The notes: generated by a model from the letters alone, not told the origin. 19,949 bases of DNA from CAZVQX01 sp964629735 (GCA_964629735.1 CAZVQX010000014.1:1-19949), one strand, 5' to 3'. Shown: positions 1 to 7,470, counted from the stretch's first letter. A program made the numbers and translations.

Positions 1-15
1 TTATCTAGCTTTTTA

Positions 16-342
16 TTATAATTGTTGACTGTTTAACTCATTTAATTTTGTTGACATGTCATTTTGCTTTTGTTGAATTTTGGTATCCTCAGCTTTTTCA
101 AGTTTGTACCAACCATTAGTAAATAAAAGATTAAATAAATCTCGTGCCGCAGCTTTAGTTTCACTAAACATTGTTAGCAATTCATTGAATAAGTCTTCGT
201 TACTAGCCTCGCTAAGAGCGGTTGATAAATTGTTAGAAAAACATTTTTCAGTACTTAAAACATCATTTACGTAATCTCGATCATTCATATTTATTGTTTT
301 AGGAATTTCCTTTTCTTGGTTTTGTACAGTATTATTATTCAT
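16..342 (-). CDS. CotF-like spore coat protein
   Basis: This 108-residue protein resembles the small CotF family of spore coat proteins. The central part (about residues 20-90) carries the family pattern: NDRDYVNDVLSTEK, then an alpha-helical stretch with SEAS, and the C-terminal GWYKLEKAE segment followed by a Gln-rich helix. The family has a ferritin-like four-helix appearance but no metal-ligand set is seen. The ATG at 342 is preceded by a strong Shine-Dalgarno (GAGGAGG, about 6 nt spacing). It lies 9 bp downstream of the 65-residue gene at 352-549 on the same strand, so the two form an operon that is divergent from proS. Its probable place is the spore surface; the exact role is unknown. 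Family assignment is by recognised sequence pattern. Confidence 0.82.
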   Translation of the reverse strand: MNNNTVQNQEKEIPKTINMNDRDYVNDVLSTEKCFSNNLSTALSEASNEDLFNELLTMFSETKAAARDLFNLLFTNGWYKLEKAEDTKIQQKQNDMSTKLNELNSQQL

Positions 343-351
343 ATTTCCTCC

Positions 352-549
352 TCAACTTAATATATTAATTATTTTTTGACAATTATTTGCATGCATCTGT
401 GATATGTCTTGTAATTTTTTCTTTATTTCTTCATCAGTAACTTCATTTGCAAAACGATAACATTTTTTACTAGCAACAAAATGCCATTCAAAAATATCTT
501 CTAAATATGATAAATCTTTAGTTGATATCATATTAGGTACTTTATTCAT
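352..549 (-). CDS. Small spore-coat-associated helical protein, first gene of the cotF-like operon
   Basis: A 65-residue, mostly helical protein with no signal peptide or membrane segment. It has a ferritin-like helical feel (DLSYLEDIFEWHFVASKK, then a second amphipathic helix with HANNCQKI). Small proteins of this sort commonly sit next to cotF-type genes in sporulating Bacillota, so a coat role is inferred mainly from the neighbour. The start codon ATG at 549 has an upstream AAAGGA ribosome-binding site. It ends in TGA, one of the codons showing that TGA is a stop in this genome. Transcription probably continues into the CotF-like gene. Confidence 0.65.
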   Translation of the reverse strand: MNKVPNMISTKDLSYLEDIFEWHFVASKKCYRFANEVTDEEIKKKLQDISQMHANNCQKIINILS

Positions 550-568
550 TTAACCATTCCTTTCAATT

Positions 569-598
569 TTATTATGTAAAAATTAAAGAATAATATAC
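569..598 (-). promoter_or_regulatory. Possible sigma-E/sigma-K type sporulation promoter for the coat operon
   Basis: On the minus strand, GTATATT (592-598) and CATAATAA (569-576) are separated by 15 nt. This resembles the Bacillus sigma-E pattern (KMATATT, 13-15 nt, CATACAAT), with one mismatch in the -35 and three in the -10. No good sigma-A site precedes these genes. The predicted start lies only about 13 nt before the ATG, touching the ribosome-binding site, which weakens the call. Confidence 0.25.
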
Positions 599-626
599 AA
601 AAAAGGAATGCTAAATTGTATTTTTG

Positions 627-635
627 TGCTATAAT
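627..635 (+). promoter_or_regulatory. Extended -10 promoter of proS
   Basis: TGCTATAAT is a perfect TGn extended -10 element 21 nt upstream of the proS start. No good -35 hexamer is seen at the right distance, which is usual for extended -10 promoters. Confidence 0.6.
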
Positions 636-655
636 GTTAATATGGAGTGATATAC

Positions 656-2350
656 ATGAGATTAAAATCAAGTTTTTTTTATACAATTCGTGAAGATATT
701 AAAGATGAAGAGTCTGCAAGCGCGAATTTATTAGTTCGTAGTGGAATGATTAAAAAAGTAGGTAATGGAATTTATATGTACATGCCACTTGGTTTAAAAG
801 TGTTGAAAAATATAGAAAAAATAGTTCGTGAAGAGATGAACAGGGCTGGTGCCTTGGAATTAATAATGCCAAATATATTGCCAGAAAGTATTTTTGTGGA
901 AAGTGGACGGCGTGATGTATTTGGTGATAGCATGTTTGGTTTAAAAGACCGATATAAACGTGATTATGTTTTAGGGCCAACACATGAAGAATTATTTGTA
1001 TTAGCTGCAAAAGAAAAAGTTAAATCGTATAAAGATTTCCCATTTAATTTATATCAAATAGGTATTAAATATCGTGATGAACCACGCCCTAGATATGGAT
1101 TAATTAGAATTAGAGAGTTTGTTATGAAGGATGCATATAGTTTTGATGCTGATTTAGAAGGTTTATCAATTGCTTATCAAAAAATGTATGATGCATATCG
1201 CAGAATTTTTGATCGTTTAAAAATTGATTATAAAATTGTTACTGCTGATACAGGAGCAATGGGTGGTCTATTATCCGAAGAGTTTCAAGCTATAAGTTCG
1301 ATTGGTGAAGATACTTTAGTTATTTGTGAAAAATGCGATTATGCATCTAATATTGAAGTTAGTAAATGTATTTTTGAAAAAATAGATAATAATGAACCTG
1401 AATTAGAAAAAGAATTAATTTATACACCAAATGCTGGAACAATTGAAGAGGTTGCTAATTTTTTAAATGAATCAGCTGATAAATTTGTTAAAACATTAAT
1501 TTATAAAGTTGATAATCAATTTTATGCTTGTTTAGTAAAAGGCGACCGGGATGTTAATGAAGTAAAATTACAAAAATTATTAAATGCGGTAGAAGTATCA
1601 TTAGCTGAGCCAGATGACGTTGTTGAATTAACTAATGCACATATTGGTTTTGCAGGTCCAGTTGGTATTGGAATACCTGTAATTATCGATAATGATATAT
1701 TAAATATGAAAAACTTTATTGTCGGCGCTAATAAAAGTGATTATCATTATAAAAATATAAATTTAAGAGATTTTGAATATAAATTAGTTGATGATATTAA
1801 AAATGTTTCTGTAGGTGATCCTTGTCCAAAATGTAATGCTCCTTTAATTTTTAAAAAGGGAATTGAAATTGGCAATACTTTTAAATTAGGAACAAAATAT
1901 GCTGAGAGCTTAAGTTTGTATTATACTGATCAATATAATAAAATAAAACCAGTTGTAATGGGAAGTTATGGAATTGGTATTGAACGAATAATGGCTAGTA
2001 TCGTTGAACAACGACATGATAAAAACGGGATTATTTGGCCGATAAATATCGCACCATTTAAGGTAGCAATTATTTTAATTAATCCAAATGATGAACGACA
2101 ACAAACAATTGCTAATTCATTGTATGATAATTTAAATAAAGAGGGAATTGATGTTTTATTAGATGATCGCGATTGTCGCCCAGGTGTTAAATTTAACGAT
2201 ATTGACTTAATTGGTATACCAATTAGAATAACAATAGGTTATAATATAAAAGAAAATATGGTTGAATTAAAATTAAGAGATGAAAATGAAGTAATAAATG
2301 TGCATATAAATGATGTTGAAGACAAAATAAAAGAATTAATTAACTTATAA
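656..2350 (+). CDS. proS: Prolyl-tRNA synthetase (bacterial type, with editing domain)
   Basis: Cytoplasmic class II aminoacyl-tRNA synthetase that charges tRNA-Pro, using ATP. The 564-residue length fits the bacterial ProS form. The N-terminus (MRLKSSFFYTIRED, then RSGMIKKVGNGIYMYMPLG) is typical. GPTHEE lies at about residues 107-112 and the motif-2 RDEPRPRYGLIRIREF at about 140-155. The YbaK-like editing insertion, with an LVKGDRDVNEVKL stretch, covers roughly 230-380. Motif 3 (GSYGIGIERIMA) precedes the C-terminal anticodon-binding domain (about 465-564). A longer reading from GTG at 647 is possible, but GGAGTGA at 644-650 is correctly spaced from the ATG at 656, where homologues start. 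It is transcribed away from the coat genes. Confidence 0.97.
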   Translation: MRLKSSFFYTIREDIKDEESASANLLVRSGMIKKVGNGIYMYMPLGLKVLKNIEKIVREEMNRAGALELIMPNILPESIFVESGRRDVFGDSMFGLKDRYKRDYVLGPTHEELFVLAAKEKVKSYKDFPFNLYQIGIKYRDEPRPRYGLIRIREFVMKDAYSFDADLEGLSIAYQKMYDAYRRIFDRLKIDYKIVTADTGAMGGLLSEEFQAISSIGEDTLVICEKCDYASNIEVSKCIFEKIDNNEPELEKELIYTPNAGTIEEVANFLNESADKFVKTLIYKVDNQFYACLVKGDRDVNEVKLQKLLNAVEVSLAEPDDVVELTNAHIGFAGPVGIGIPVIIDNDILNMKNFIVGANKSDYHYKNINLRDFEYKLVDDIKNVSVGDPCPKCNAPLIFKKGIEIGNTFKLGTKYAESLSLYYTDQYNKIKPVVMGSYGIGIERIMASIVEQRHDKNGIIWPINIAPFKVAIILINPNDERQQTIANSLYDNLNKEGIDVLLDDRDCRPGVKFNDIDLIGIPIRITIGYNIKENMVELKLRDENEVINVHINDVEDKIKELINL

Positions 2351-2399
2351 AACGACAAGAACCGATTAATGAATCTTATATAATATATTTGGTGATATT

Positions 2400-2864
2400 A
2401 TGAAAAAATTAATACCAATTATATTATGTGTGTTAATCGGTTTTTTTATGTCTAAATTTATGTTAAATCAATATGAGGATAAACAAAAAATAAAACCGGT
2501 TTTAGGAAATAGTGAAAAATTATATTTTATCCAATACGGTGCTTACTCTACTAAAGAAAATATGATTAATAATACAAATTATTTAAATTACTATATTTAT
2601 AACGAAATAGATAACCTGTATTATGTATTTGTAGGAATAACTAAGAGCCAAAATAATTGTGAAAAACTAAAAGGATATTATAAAAGTTTAGGATATGATA
2701 TTTATATAAAAGAGTTTAACAACAATGATAAGGAATTTTTAGAAATAATCAATTATTATGATTTATTATTAGAAAAGACTGATGATAAAGATGTTATAAA
2801 AGAAATAAACCGGCAAATTTTGGAAAAGTATGAGGAGTTAGTTATAAATGAATACAAAGATTAA
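2400..2864 (+). CDS. SPOR-domain membrane protein, candidate SpoIIB equivalent
   Basis: A 154-residue protein with one N-terminal membrane segment (about residues 4-21), then an extracytoplasmic part. Residues about 40-106 look like a SPOR domain: YFIQYGAYS at the start, a central YYVFVGITKS strand, and LGYDIYIKEF at the end. SPOR domains bind denuded glycan at division septa. The C-terminal 45 residues are a charged helix. In Bacillus subtilis the SPOR protein SpoIIB lies just upstream of maf-radC-mreBCD; here the gene is directly before radC, overlapping it by 17 nt. A SpoIIB-like role in the sporulation septum is therefore inferred from domain plus position. SpoIIB is about twice as long. 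A GGTGA site precedes the ATG and a TATAAT lies at 2379-2384. Confidence 0.65.
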   Translation: MKKLIPIILCVLIGFFMSKFMLNQYEDKQKIKPVLGNSEKLYFIQYGAYSTKENMINNTNYLNYYIYNEIDNLYYVFVGITKSQNNCEKLKGYYKSLGYDIYIKEFNNNDKEFLEIINYYDLLLEKTDDKDVIKEINRQILEKYEELVINEYKD

Positions 2865-3534
2865 AGATATACCTTTATTAGATCGACCACGGGAAAGATT
2901 AAAAAATTATGGTGCTTCAAGTTTAAGTAACGAAGAACTGTTAGCTATTATTTTAAAAACCGGTACTAAAGATTCATCAGCTAAAGTTGTGGCTATGAAA
3001 TTATTAGTTGAAATTGGCGGTGTTGAAAATTTATTATCTATTAATTATGAAGGTTTAGTTAAGATAAAAGGAATAGGCGCAGCTAAAGCTTGTACTTTAT
3101 TGGCAATGGCGGAATTAACCAAAAGAATAGGACAAGAAATTCGGGTTATTAATGATTTTAAAATAACAAGTCCTGATATAATTTATAAATATTATAAAAA
3201 TATTATTGGAAAAGATAAACAAGAAAATTTTTATTGTTTATATTTAAATTCAAGCAAAAAAGTTATTAAAGATAAATTATTGTTTATTGGAACTCTTAAT
3301 AAGAGCCTAGTTCATCCGCGAGAGATATTTAAAGAAGCATATTTACTAAGTGCCTCAACAATTATTTGTGTTCATAATCATCCAAGTGGTAATGTTATTC
3401 CTTCTGATGAAGATATATATTTAACTAAACGATTAGTTGAAATTGGTAATTTGCTAGGAATTAAAATAATAGATCACGTTATTATTAGTTATGATAATTA
3501 TTATAGTTTTTATGAAAATAATTTAATCGAGTAG
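2848..3534 (+). CDS. radC: RadC family JAB/MPN-domain protein
   Basis: A 228-residue RadC/YsxA protein of usual length. The N-terminal part (1-100) holds the RPRERL segment and a helix-hairpin-helix-like region (VKIKGIGAAKA, 71-82). The C-terminal MPN/JAB domain has the complete JAMM metal motif: H176, H178, S186 and D189 in VHNHPSGNVIPSDEDI. JAB domains are zinc metalloenzyme folds, but the true function of RadC is not settled and the old DNA-repair name is not secure. The start at 2848 lies inside the end of the preceding gene and has GAGGAG 10 nt upstream, which suggests translational coupling. The position before mreC matches Bacillus, except that mreB is missing. Confidence 0.93.
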   Translation: MNTKIKDIPLLDRPRERLKNYGASSLSNEELLAIILKTGTKDSSAKVVAMKLLVEIGGVENLLSINYEGLVKIKGIGAAKACTLLAMAELTKRIGQEIRVINDFKITSPDIIYKYYKNIIGKDKQENFYCLYLNSSKKVIKDKLLFIGTLNKSLVHPREIFKEAYLLSASTIICVHNHPSGNVIPSDEDIYLTKRLVEIGNLLGIKIIDHVIISYDNYYSFYENNLIE

Positions 3535-3578
3535 CAAAAACAATCTTTTTATATTATAATAATGATGGTGATGATTAT

Positions 3579-4424
3579 ATGAGAAAAAGAAAACAAAGAA
3601 ATGTATTAATTTTAATTTTTATATCAATTATTGTTTTTTTAGGAATTATTTATAAAACGGTTAATGATAAAAGAAACCTATCAGGAGTTGAATCTCTTAT
3701 TAAAGATACTGGTTTATTCATAAATAAAGTTGTTTCATCACCAATAAATTATGTTAGTAATAAAATAAAAGAATCATCAGAAAAAAAAGATTTATATACA
3801 AAATATAAAAAATTAAAACAAAATTATAAAAGTTTAGAACATGTTCAATCTAAAAAAGAAGAGTTAGAATATGAATTAGAACAAATGAAGAAAATATTAG
3901 AACTTAACAATCTTTTAAGTAAAGAAAGTTATTTAAATGCCACTGTTATCAATCGGAATTTAGGGCTTTGGTATAATACCATAACAATTGATAAAGGCTC
4001 TAAAAATGGTGTTAAAGTTGATATGCCTGTAATTATTAGTGAGGGATTGATAGGAAAAGTTATTAAGACTAGTAATTTTAATAGTACGGTGAAACTATTA
4101 ACAAGTGATGATATTAATAATAAAATTTCTGTTAAAATTAAAAATGGTGATAATTATATAATGGGACTGTTAACTAACTATGATGTTGAAAAAAACGTTT
4201 TTATAGTTGAAGGTATTGATCAAAATTTAGAAATTCAACCAAATTCTTTAGTAACGACAACGGGTCTCGGTGGTTATTTCCCAAGTGGGATTATTGTTGG
4301 TAAAGTAAAAATGGTAAATACAGATCATTTTGATTTGTCTAAAATAGTTGAGGTCGAATCTTTTGTTGATTTTAATCAAATTAGTTTTGTAACTATTTTA
4401 AAAAAAGAAGAGGTTTTTAAATAA
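3579..4424 (+). CDS. mreC: Rod-shape-determining protein MreC
   Basis: A 281-residue MreC: a short basic cytoplasmic tail, one membrane segment (about 8-27), a coiled coil (about 65-115, Lys/Glu/Leu rich) and the beta-barrel pair (about 120-275) with the family patterns NRNLGLWYNTITIDKGSKNGV and GLIGKV. It acts outside the membrane as a scaffold linking the cell-wall elongation machinery. The ATG has a GGTGA site 7 nt upstream, and TATAAT at 3555-3560 may be a -10. Its stop overlaps the mreD start (TAATG), so the pair is coupled. No mreB is adjacent, unlike the usual mreBCD order. Confidence 0.93.
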   Translation: MRKRKQRNVLILIFISIIVFLGIIYKTVNDKRNLSGVESLIKDTGLFINKVVSSPINYVSNKIKESSEKKDLYTKYKKLKQNYKSLEHVQSKKEELEYELEQMKKILELNNLLSKESYLNATVINRNLGLWYNTITIDKGSKNGVKVDMPVIISEGLIGKVIKTSNFNSTVKLLTSDDINNKISVKIKNGDNYIMGLLTNYDVEKNVFIVEGIDQNLEIQPNSLVTTTGLGGYFPSGIIVGKVKMVNTDHFDLSKIVEVESFVDFNQISFVTILKKEEVFK

Positions 4425-4918
4425 TGTTTATTGCATATATAATTATTATTTCAATTTTATTAGAAAGTATAACGTCTAATATTATACCAATGAATTCAAT
4501 GTTTAATGGATTATTTACTTTAACCTCATTAATAATTATTTATCCTTATTTTAATAATGATGACAAATCTTTTCTTAAATATTCAGCCATTATTGGATTG
4601 AGCTATGATATTATATTTACGGATACATTATTTTTAAATATGATTATATTTTTATTAATGGCTTTGCTTATTAAAAAAATTAATATGACCTTATCAAATA
4701 ATTATATTAATGTTATGATTATAACTTTAATCGTTGTAACATCTTATTTAACATTAACATATTTACTATTATATTTAATTGGTTATAAACAGTTTAATTT
4801 AACTTATTTATATAAAAATATTTTTCAATCATACATTTCAAATGTTTTGTATTCTTGTATATTATATATAATTACAGATAAGATAAGTAAAAAACATAAA
4901 ATTTCTAAAATTGATTAA
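4424..4918 (+). CDS. mreD: Rod-shape-determining protein MreD
   Basis: A 164-residue, very hydrophobic protein with about five to six membrane segments, fitting MreD in size and topology. MreD sequences are weakly conserved, so identity rests mainly on hydrophobicity and on the one-base stop/start overlap with mreC. It is an integral membrane part of the elongasome. A hairpin plus T-tract follows the stop at once, marking an operon end before spoIVFA. The minC-minD genes that follow mreD in Bacillus are absent. Confidence 0.85.
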   Translation: MFIAYIIIISILLESITSNIIPMNSMFNGLFTLTSLIIIYPYFNNDDKSFLKYSAIIGLSYDIIFTDTLFLNMIIFLLMALLIKKINMTLSNNYINVMIITLIVVTSYLTLTYLLLYLIGYKQFNLTYLYKNIFQSYISNVLYSCILYIITDKISKKHKISKID

Positions 4919-4941
4919 GAGTCTAAATGATTCTTTTTTTT
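4917..4941 (+). terminator. Weak intrinsic terminator after mreD
   Basis: AAGAGTC (4917-4923) pairs with GATTCTT (4929-4935), with one G-T wobble and a 5-nt loop, and runs into an eight-T tract. The short stem suggests partial read-through into spoIVFA is possible. Confidence 0.55.
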
Positions 4942-4965
4942 CATATTATTTTATAGGTGATTAAT

Positions 4966-5595
4966 ATGGAAAATGAAATAACTAGAATAAAAGAAAATAT
5001 TAAAAACAAAAGAAATCAAGCGGTATATTATAGACAAGAAGATGAAAAACATTATAAATTTGATTTTTCAAAAATTATAAATAGTATTATGTTAATTTTT
5101 GTAATAACATTAGTTAATTTAATTCTGCTATCATCAAATGTAAAGTATAAGCATTTTTTTTTAAAACACATATATGAAAGCAATTTTTCATTTGCCTCAG
5201 TTAATAATGTTTATCAAAAATATTTTGGAAGCCCTTTACCATTTAAAAACTTTTTTAAAAATAATACCCAACCTGTATTTGAAGAAAAGTTAAAGTATTA
5301 CGAAAATCACAAATATAAAGATGGTGTAAAATTAATTGTTGATCAAAATTATTTAGTACCAGCTTTAGATAGTGGGATTGTTATTTTTATTGGAAATAAG
5401 GAAGATTATAATAATACTATCATTATCCAACAAAGTGATGGTGTTGATGTTTGGTATTCAAATATAGAAAATATAAATGTTAAGTTATATGATTATATTT
5501 CAAAGGGTTCATTACTGGGTGAGGTAAAGGGTAAAGATTTATATTTAACATTTAAACATGATGGAAAAAATGTTGATTATAAACCATATATTTAA
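4966..5595 (+). CDS. spoIVFA: SpoIVFA-like degenerate M23 (LytM) membrane protein
   Basis: A 209-residue protein with a charged cytoplasmic head, one membrane segment (about residues 25-50) and a C-terminal LytM/M23-like fold (about 120-207). The usual zinc ligands are missing: where active peptidases have an HxH, this protein reads VWYSN, so it should not be an active peptidase. SpoIVFA in Bacillus is likewise an inactive LytM protein that holds the intramembrane protease SpoIVFB in check at the outer forespore membrane. The next gene is SpoIVFB-like and overlaps by 26 nt, which strongly supports the assignment. The start was set at ATG 4966 because AGGTGA (4955-4960) is 5 nt upstream; an in-frame GTG at 4957 lies inside that site. 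Confidence 0.8.
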   Translation: MENEITRIKENIKNKRNQAVYYRQEDEKHYKFDFSKIINSIMLIFVITLVNLILLSSNVKYKHFFLKHIYESNFSFASVNNVYQKYFGSPLPFKNFFKNNTQPVFEEKLKYYENHKYKDGVKLIVDQNYLVPALDSGIVIFIGNKEDYNNTIIIQQSDGVDVWYSNIENINVKLYDYISKGSLLGEVKGKDLYLTFKHDGKNVDYKPYI

Positions 5596-6331
5596 AAAAA
5601 TAGAAATTCATTATTTTTATTATTTAGTTGCGTTTTTAGTAATAATTACTGGTCATTTTCGAGAATTTTTAATATTTTCATTATTAATTATAATACATGA
5701 ACTCGGACATGGCTTAGCAGCAATGTATTATGGCTGGGAGATAGATAAAATTATAATACTCCCTTTTGGTGGGCTGTCTCTATTTAAAGCAAGTTTAAAT
5801 AGAGCTATAAAAGAAGAATTTTTAATTTTAATATCAGGACCAATTTTACAAATTATTTTTTATATATTAGCAAGTGTTATAAGTCCGAGTTCTTTGTTAA
5901 CTAATTATCATTATGCAATTTTATTTTTTAATTTAATACCAATTATTCCCTTAGATGGTTCAAAATTAATTAATTTATTTTTCAATGTTATTTTACCTTT
6001 TAAACTGGGGCATAAGTTAACCATTTTCATTTCATTTATTGTATTTATATTAATAATCTATTATATTAAATTTGATATATTATTGTGGCTAATATTAATA
6101 TTTTTATTAATCAAAACATTAACAGATTTAAAAAAACATAATTATATATTTAATAAGTTTTTATTAGAAAGATATTTATATAATATTCAATTTCGAAAAA
6201 CAAAAGTAATTAAGGGTTTAAAATTCGACTTATTTTTTAGGGATTTTTCCCATGTTTTTAAAATAAATAATAGTTATTACAAAGAATATGAAAAATTATC
6301 AGAATTGTTTGACAAAGACAATGATTTATAG
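5570..6331 (+). CDS. spoIVFB: SpoIVFB-like M50 intramembrane metalloprotease
   Basis: A polytopic site-2 protease of about 253 residues, near the size of Bacillus SpoIVFB, which cleaves pro-sigma-K in the mother cell. The HExxH zinc site is HELGH at residues 43-47, the same numbering as in the Bacillus protein. The second motif NLIPIIPLDG (about 120-129, D128) supplies the third ligand. The first helices, the LLPFGG-type stretch (here ILPFGGLSL) and a C-terminal cytoplasmic tail with FLLERYLY also match. ATG 5570 was chosen to agree with homologue starts; in-frame ATGs at 5558 and 5561 are possible. It overlaps spoIVFA, and its 3' end contains the promoter of the ribosomal operon. No sigK is in the window. 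Confidence 0.88.
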   Translation: MLIINHIFKKIEIHYFYYLVAFLVIITGHFREFLIFSLLIIIHELGHGLAAMYYGWEIDKIIILPFGGLSLFKASLNRAIKEEFLILISGPILQIIFYILASVISPSSLLTNYHYAILFFNLIPIIPLDGSKLINLFFNVILPFKLGHKLTIFISFIVFILIIYYIKFDILLWLILIFLLIKTLTDLKKHNYIFNKFLLERYLYNIQFRKTKVIKGLKFDLFFRDFSHVFKINNSYYKEYEKLSELFDKDNDL

Positions 6332-6337
6332 TATAAT
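6309..6337 (+). promoter_or_regulatory. Consensus sigma-A promoter of the rplU operon
   Basis: TTGACA (6309-6314), 17 nt, TATAAT (6332-6337): a perfect housekeeping promoter. The -35 lies inside the last codons of spoIVFB, so the ribosomal operon is uncoupled from the sporulation genes. Confidence 0.9.
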
Positions 6338-6343
6338 TTTTAA

Positions 6344-6420
6344 TTGTGTAGAGCCTCACTCTACAACCGCACAAAAAAGGTTATAAACATATGTACCTTT
6401 ATGGCGAGTCTTAGAAATTA
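6344..6420 (+). ncRNA. L21-type ribosomal protein leader
   Basis: The 5' leader between the promoter and rplU has two perfect hairpins: TGTAGAG/CTCTACA (6347-6365, 5-nt loop) and AAAGGT/ACCTTT (6376-6400, 13-nt loop), joined by CAACCGCACAAA. This two-stem layout directly before rplU matches the known L21 leader of Bacillota, thought to bind a ribosomal protein and control the operon by feedback. Assignment is by position and shape, not by a covariance search. Confidence 0.75.
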
Positions 6421-6432
6421 AAGGAGGTAATT

Positions 6433-6735
6433 ATGAAAGCAGTTATTGAAACAGGTGGAAAACAATATTACGTAGAAGAAGGAACCGTTTTATATATTGA
6501 AAAATTAGATAATGCGGTTGGCGAAGAAATTGTTTTCGATAAAGTGTTAATGATTAATGGTGTTCCTGGAAAACCATATTTATCAAATGTATTAGTGACT
6601 GGTGAAGTTGTAAAACATGGAAAACAAAAAAAGATTATTGTTTTTAAGTATAAACCTAAAAAACAATATCGACGTAAACAAGGACACCGTCAACCTTACA
6701 CTAAAGTAGTTATTAAAACAATTAAAGAAAACTAA
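6433..6735 (+). CDS. rplU: 50S ribosomal protein L21
   Basis: A 100-residue L21, usual length. The N-terminus MKAVIETGGKQYYVEEG and the basic C-terminal part (KHGKQKKIIVFKYKPKKQYRRKQGHRQPYTKV) are the family signature; it binds 23S rRNA in the large subunit. AAGGAGG (6421-6427) gives a strong ribosome-binding site. It heads the rplU-prp-rpmA operon behind the L21-type leader and ends one base before prp. Confidence 0.98.
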   Translation: MKAVIETGGKQYYVEEGTVLYIEKLDNAVGEEIVFDKVLMINGVPGKPYLSNVLVTGEVVKHGKQKKIIVFKYKPKKQYRRKQGHRQPYTKVVIKTIKEN

Positions 6736-6736
6736 T

Positions 6737-7039
6737 ATGATTAAAGTAAAAATTAGTAAAAAGGCTGGCCTTATAAAACAAATTATAATTAAGGGTCATG
6801 CTGAATATGATGATTACGGAAAAGATATTGTTTGTGCATCGGTATCGAGCATTGTTATTACAAGTGTAAATGCAATTTTAAAGATAAATAATGAAAACCT
6901 TTTTTATGAAGAAAAAGATGGTTATATTTTAATTGATATTTTGAATCGTGATGAAATAACTAATTTATTAATTAAAAACATGCTTGATTTATTAGTGGAG
7001 TTAGAAAAACAATATCCTAAAAACATTAAAATATATTAA
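6737..7039 (+). CDS. prp: Ribosomal-processing cysteine protease Prp
   Basis: A 100-residue Prp (YsxB) protein. The catalytic pair is visible as H21 in KGHAEYDDYG and C33 in KDIVCASVSSI, with the usual spacing of 11 residues between them. Prp removes the N-terminal extension of L27 in Bacillota, a step needed for ribosome assembly. It sits between rplU and rpmA as in other Bacillota. Its own substrate, the L27 extension with the expected cleavage site, is encoded by the next gene, which supports a working pair. Its start is one base after the rplU stop and has no strong ribosome-binding site of its own, so it probably depends on coupling with rplU. Confidence 0.95.
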   Translation: MIKVKISKKAGLIKQIIIKGHAEYDDYGKDIVCASVSSIVITSVNAILKINNENLFYEEKDGYILIDILNRDEITNLLIKNMLDLLVELEKQYPKNIKIY

Positions 7040-7052
7040 GGAGGTGTCCTAT

Positions 7053-7343
7053 ATGACAAAAACTTTACATTTAAATATTCAATTATTTGCCCAAAAAAAA
7101 GGGCAAGGTTCGACAAAAAACGGTCGTGATTCAGCTGGTCGTAGATTAGGTGCAAAAGCTTCTGATGGCGAATTTGTAACAGGTGGATCAATAATATATC
7201 GTCAAAGAGGAACTAAAGTATATCCAGGTAAAAATGCTGGAATAGGTAGTGATGACACCGTTTATGCGAAAATAGATGGTTACGTTAAATATGAAAGATT
7301 AGGAAGAGATAAAAAACAAGTAAGTATTTATCCTACTAGATAA
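7053..7343 (+). CDS. rpmA: 50S ribosomal protein L27 with Prp-cleaved extension
   Basis: A 96-residue L27. The N-terminal 14 residues (MTKTLHLNIQLFAQ) contain the Prp recognition pattern LNIQLFA followed by QKKG, so cleavage is expected between A13 and Q14. Mature L27 begins near QKKGQGSTKNGRDSAG and reaches the peptidyl transferase centre. AAGGAGGTG (7038-7046) overlaps the prp stop and is 6 nt from ATG 7053; the in-frame ATG-less extension upstream is inside that site and was rejected. It closes the rplU-prp-rpmA operon and is followed by a terminator. Confidence 0.97.
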   Translation: MTKTLHLNIQLFAQKKGQGSTKNGRDSAGRRLGAKASDGEFVTGGSIIYRQRGTKVYPGKNAGIGSDDTVYAKIDGYVKYERLGRDKKQVSIYPTR

Positions 7344-7360
7344 ATTTAATAAATACCTAT

Positions 7361-7400
7361 AAGAACAGCACCTTATATTTTAGGTGTGTTCTTTTCTTTT
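7361..7400 (+). terminator. Intrinsic terminator of the rplU-prp-rpmA operon
   Basis: AAGAACAGCACCT pairs with AGGTGTGTTCTT, one bulged G, loop of 8 nt, followed by a T-rich tail (TTCTTTT). Confidence 0.8.
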
Positions 7401-7444
7401 GGTTTAAATATAATGTCAATATAAAAAAAAATATACAATAAAAA

Positions 7445-7470
7445 CCACAAAAAATTGCTTTTTGTGGGTT
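7445..7470. terminator. Second hairpin, possibly a bidirectional terminator
   Basis: CCACAAAAA (7445-7453) pairs perfectly with TTTTTGTGG (7459-7467), 5-nt loop, with A-rich flank on the left and T-rich flank on the right. It could back up the rpmA terminator or end transcription from the other side. Confidence 0.45.

Noticed and set aside
80..274. Plus-strand frame opposite the CotF-like gene
   Set aside because: Antisense to a gene with a clear family match and a strong ribosome-binding site; no promoter or ribosome-binding site of its own.
647..2350. Mycoplasma-type genetic code (TGA as Trp)
   Set aside because: Trp codons are TGG (for example in proS), and TGA is used as a stop in the coat gene at 352 and in the CPBP gene, although the base composition is mollicute-like.
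4942..4949. CATATTAT before spoIVFA as a sigma-E/K -10
   Set aside because: The transcript start would fall at the ribosome-binding site and no matching -35 is present.
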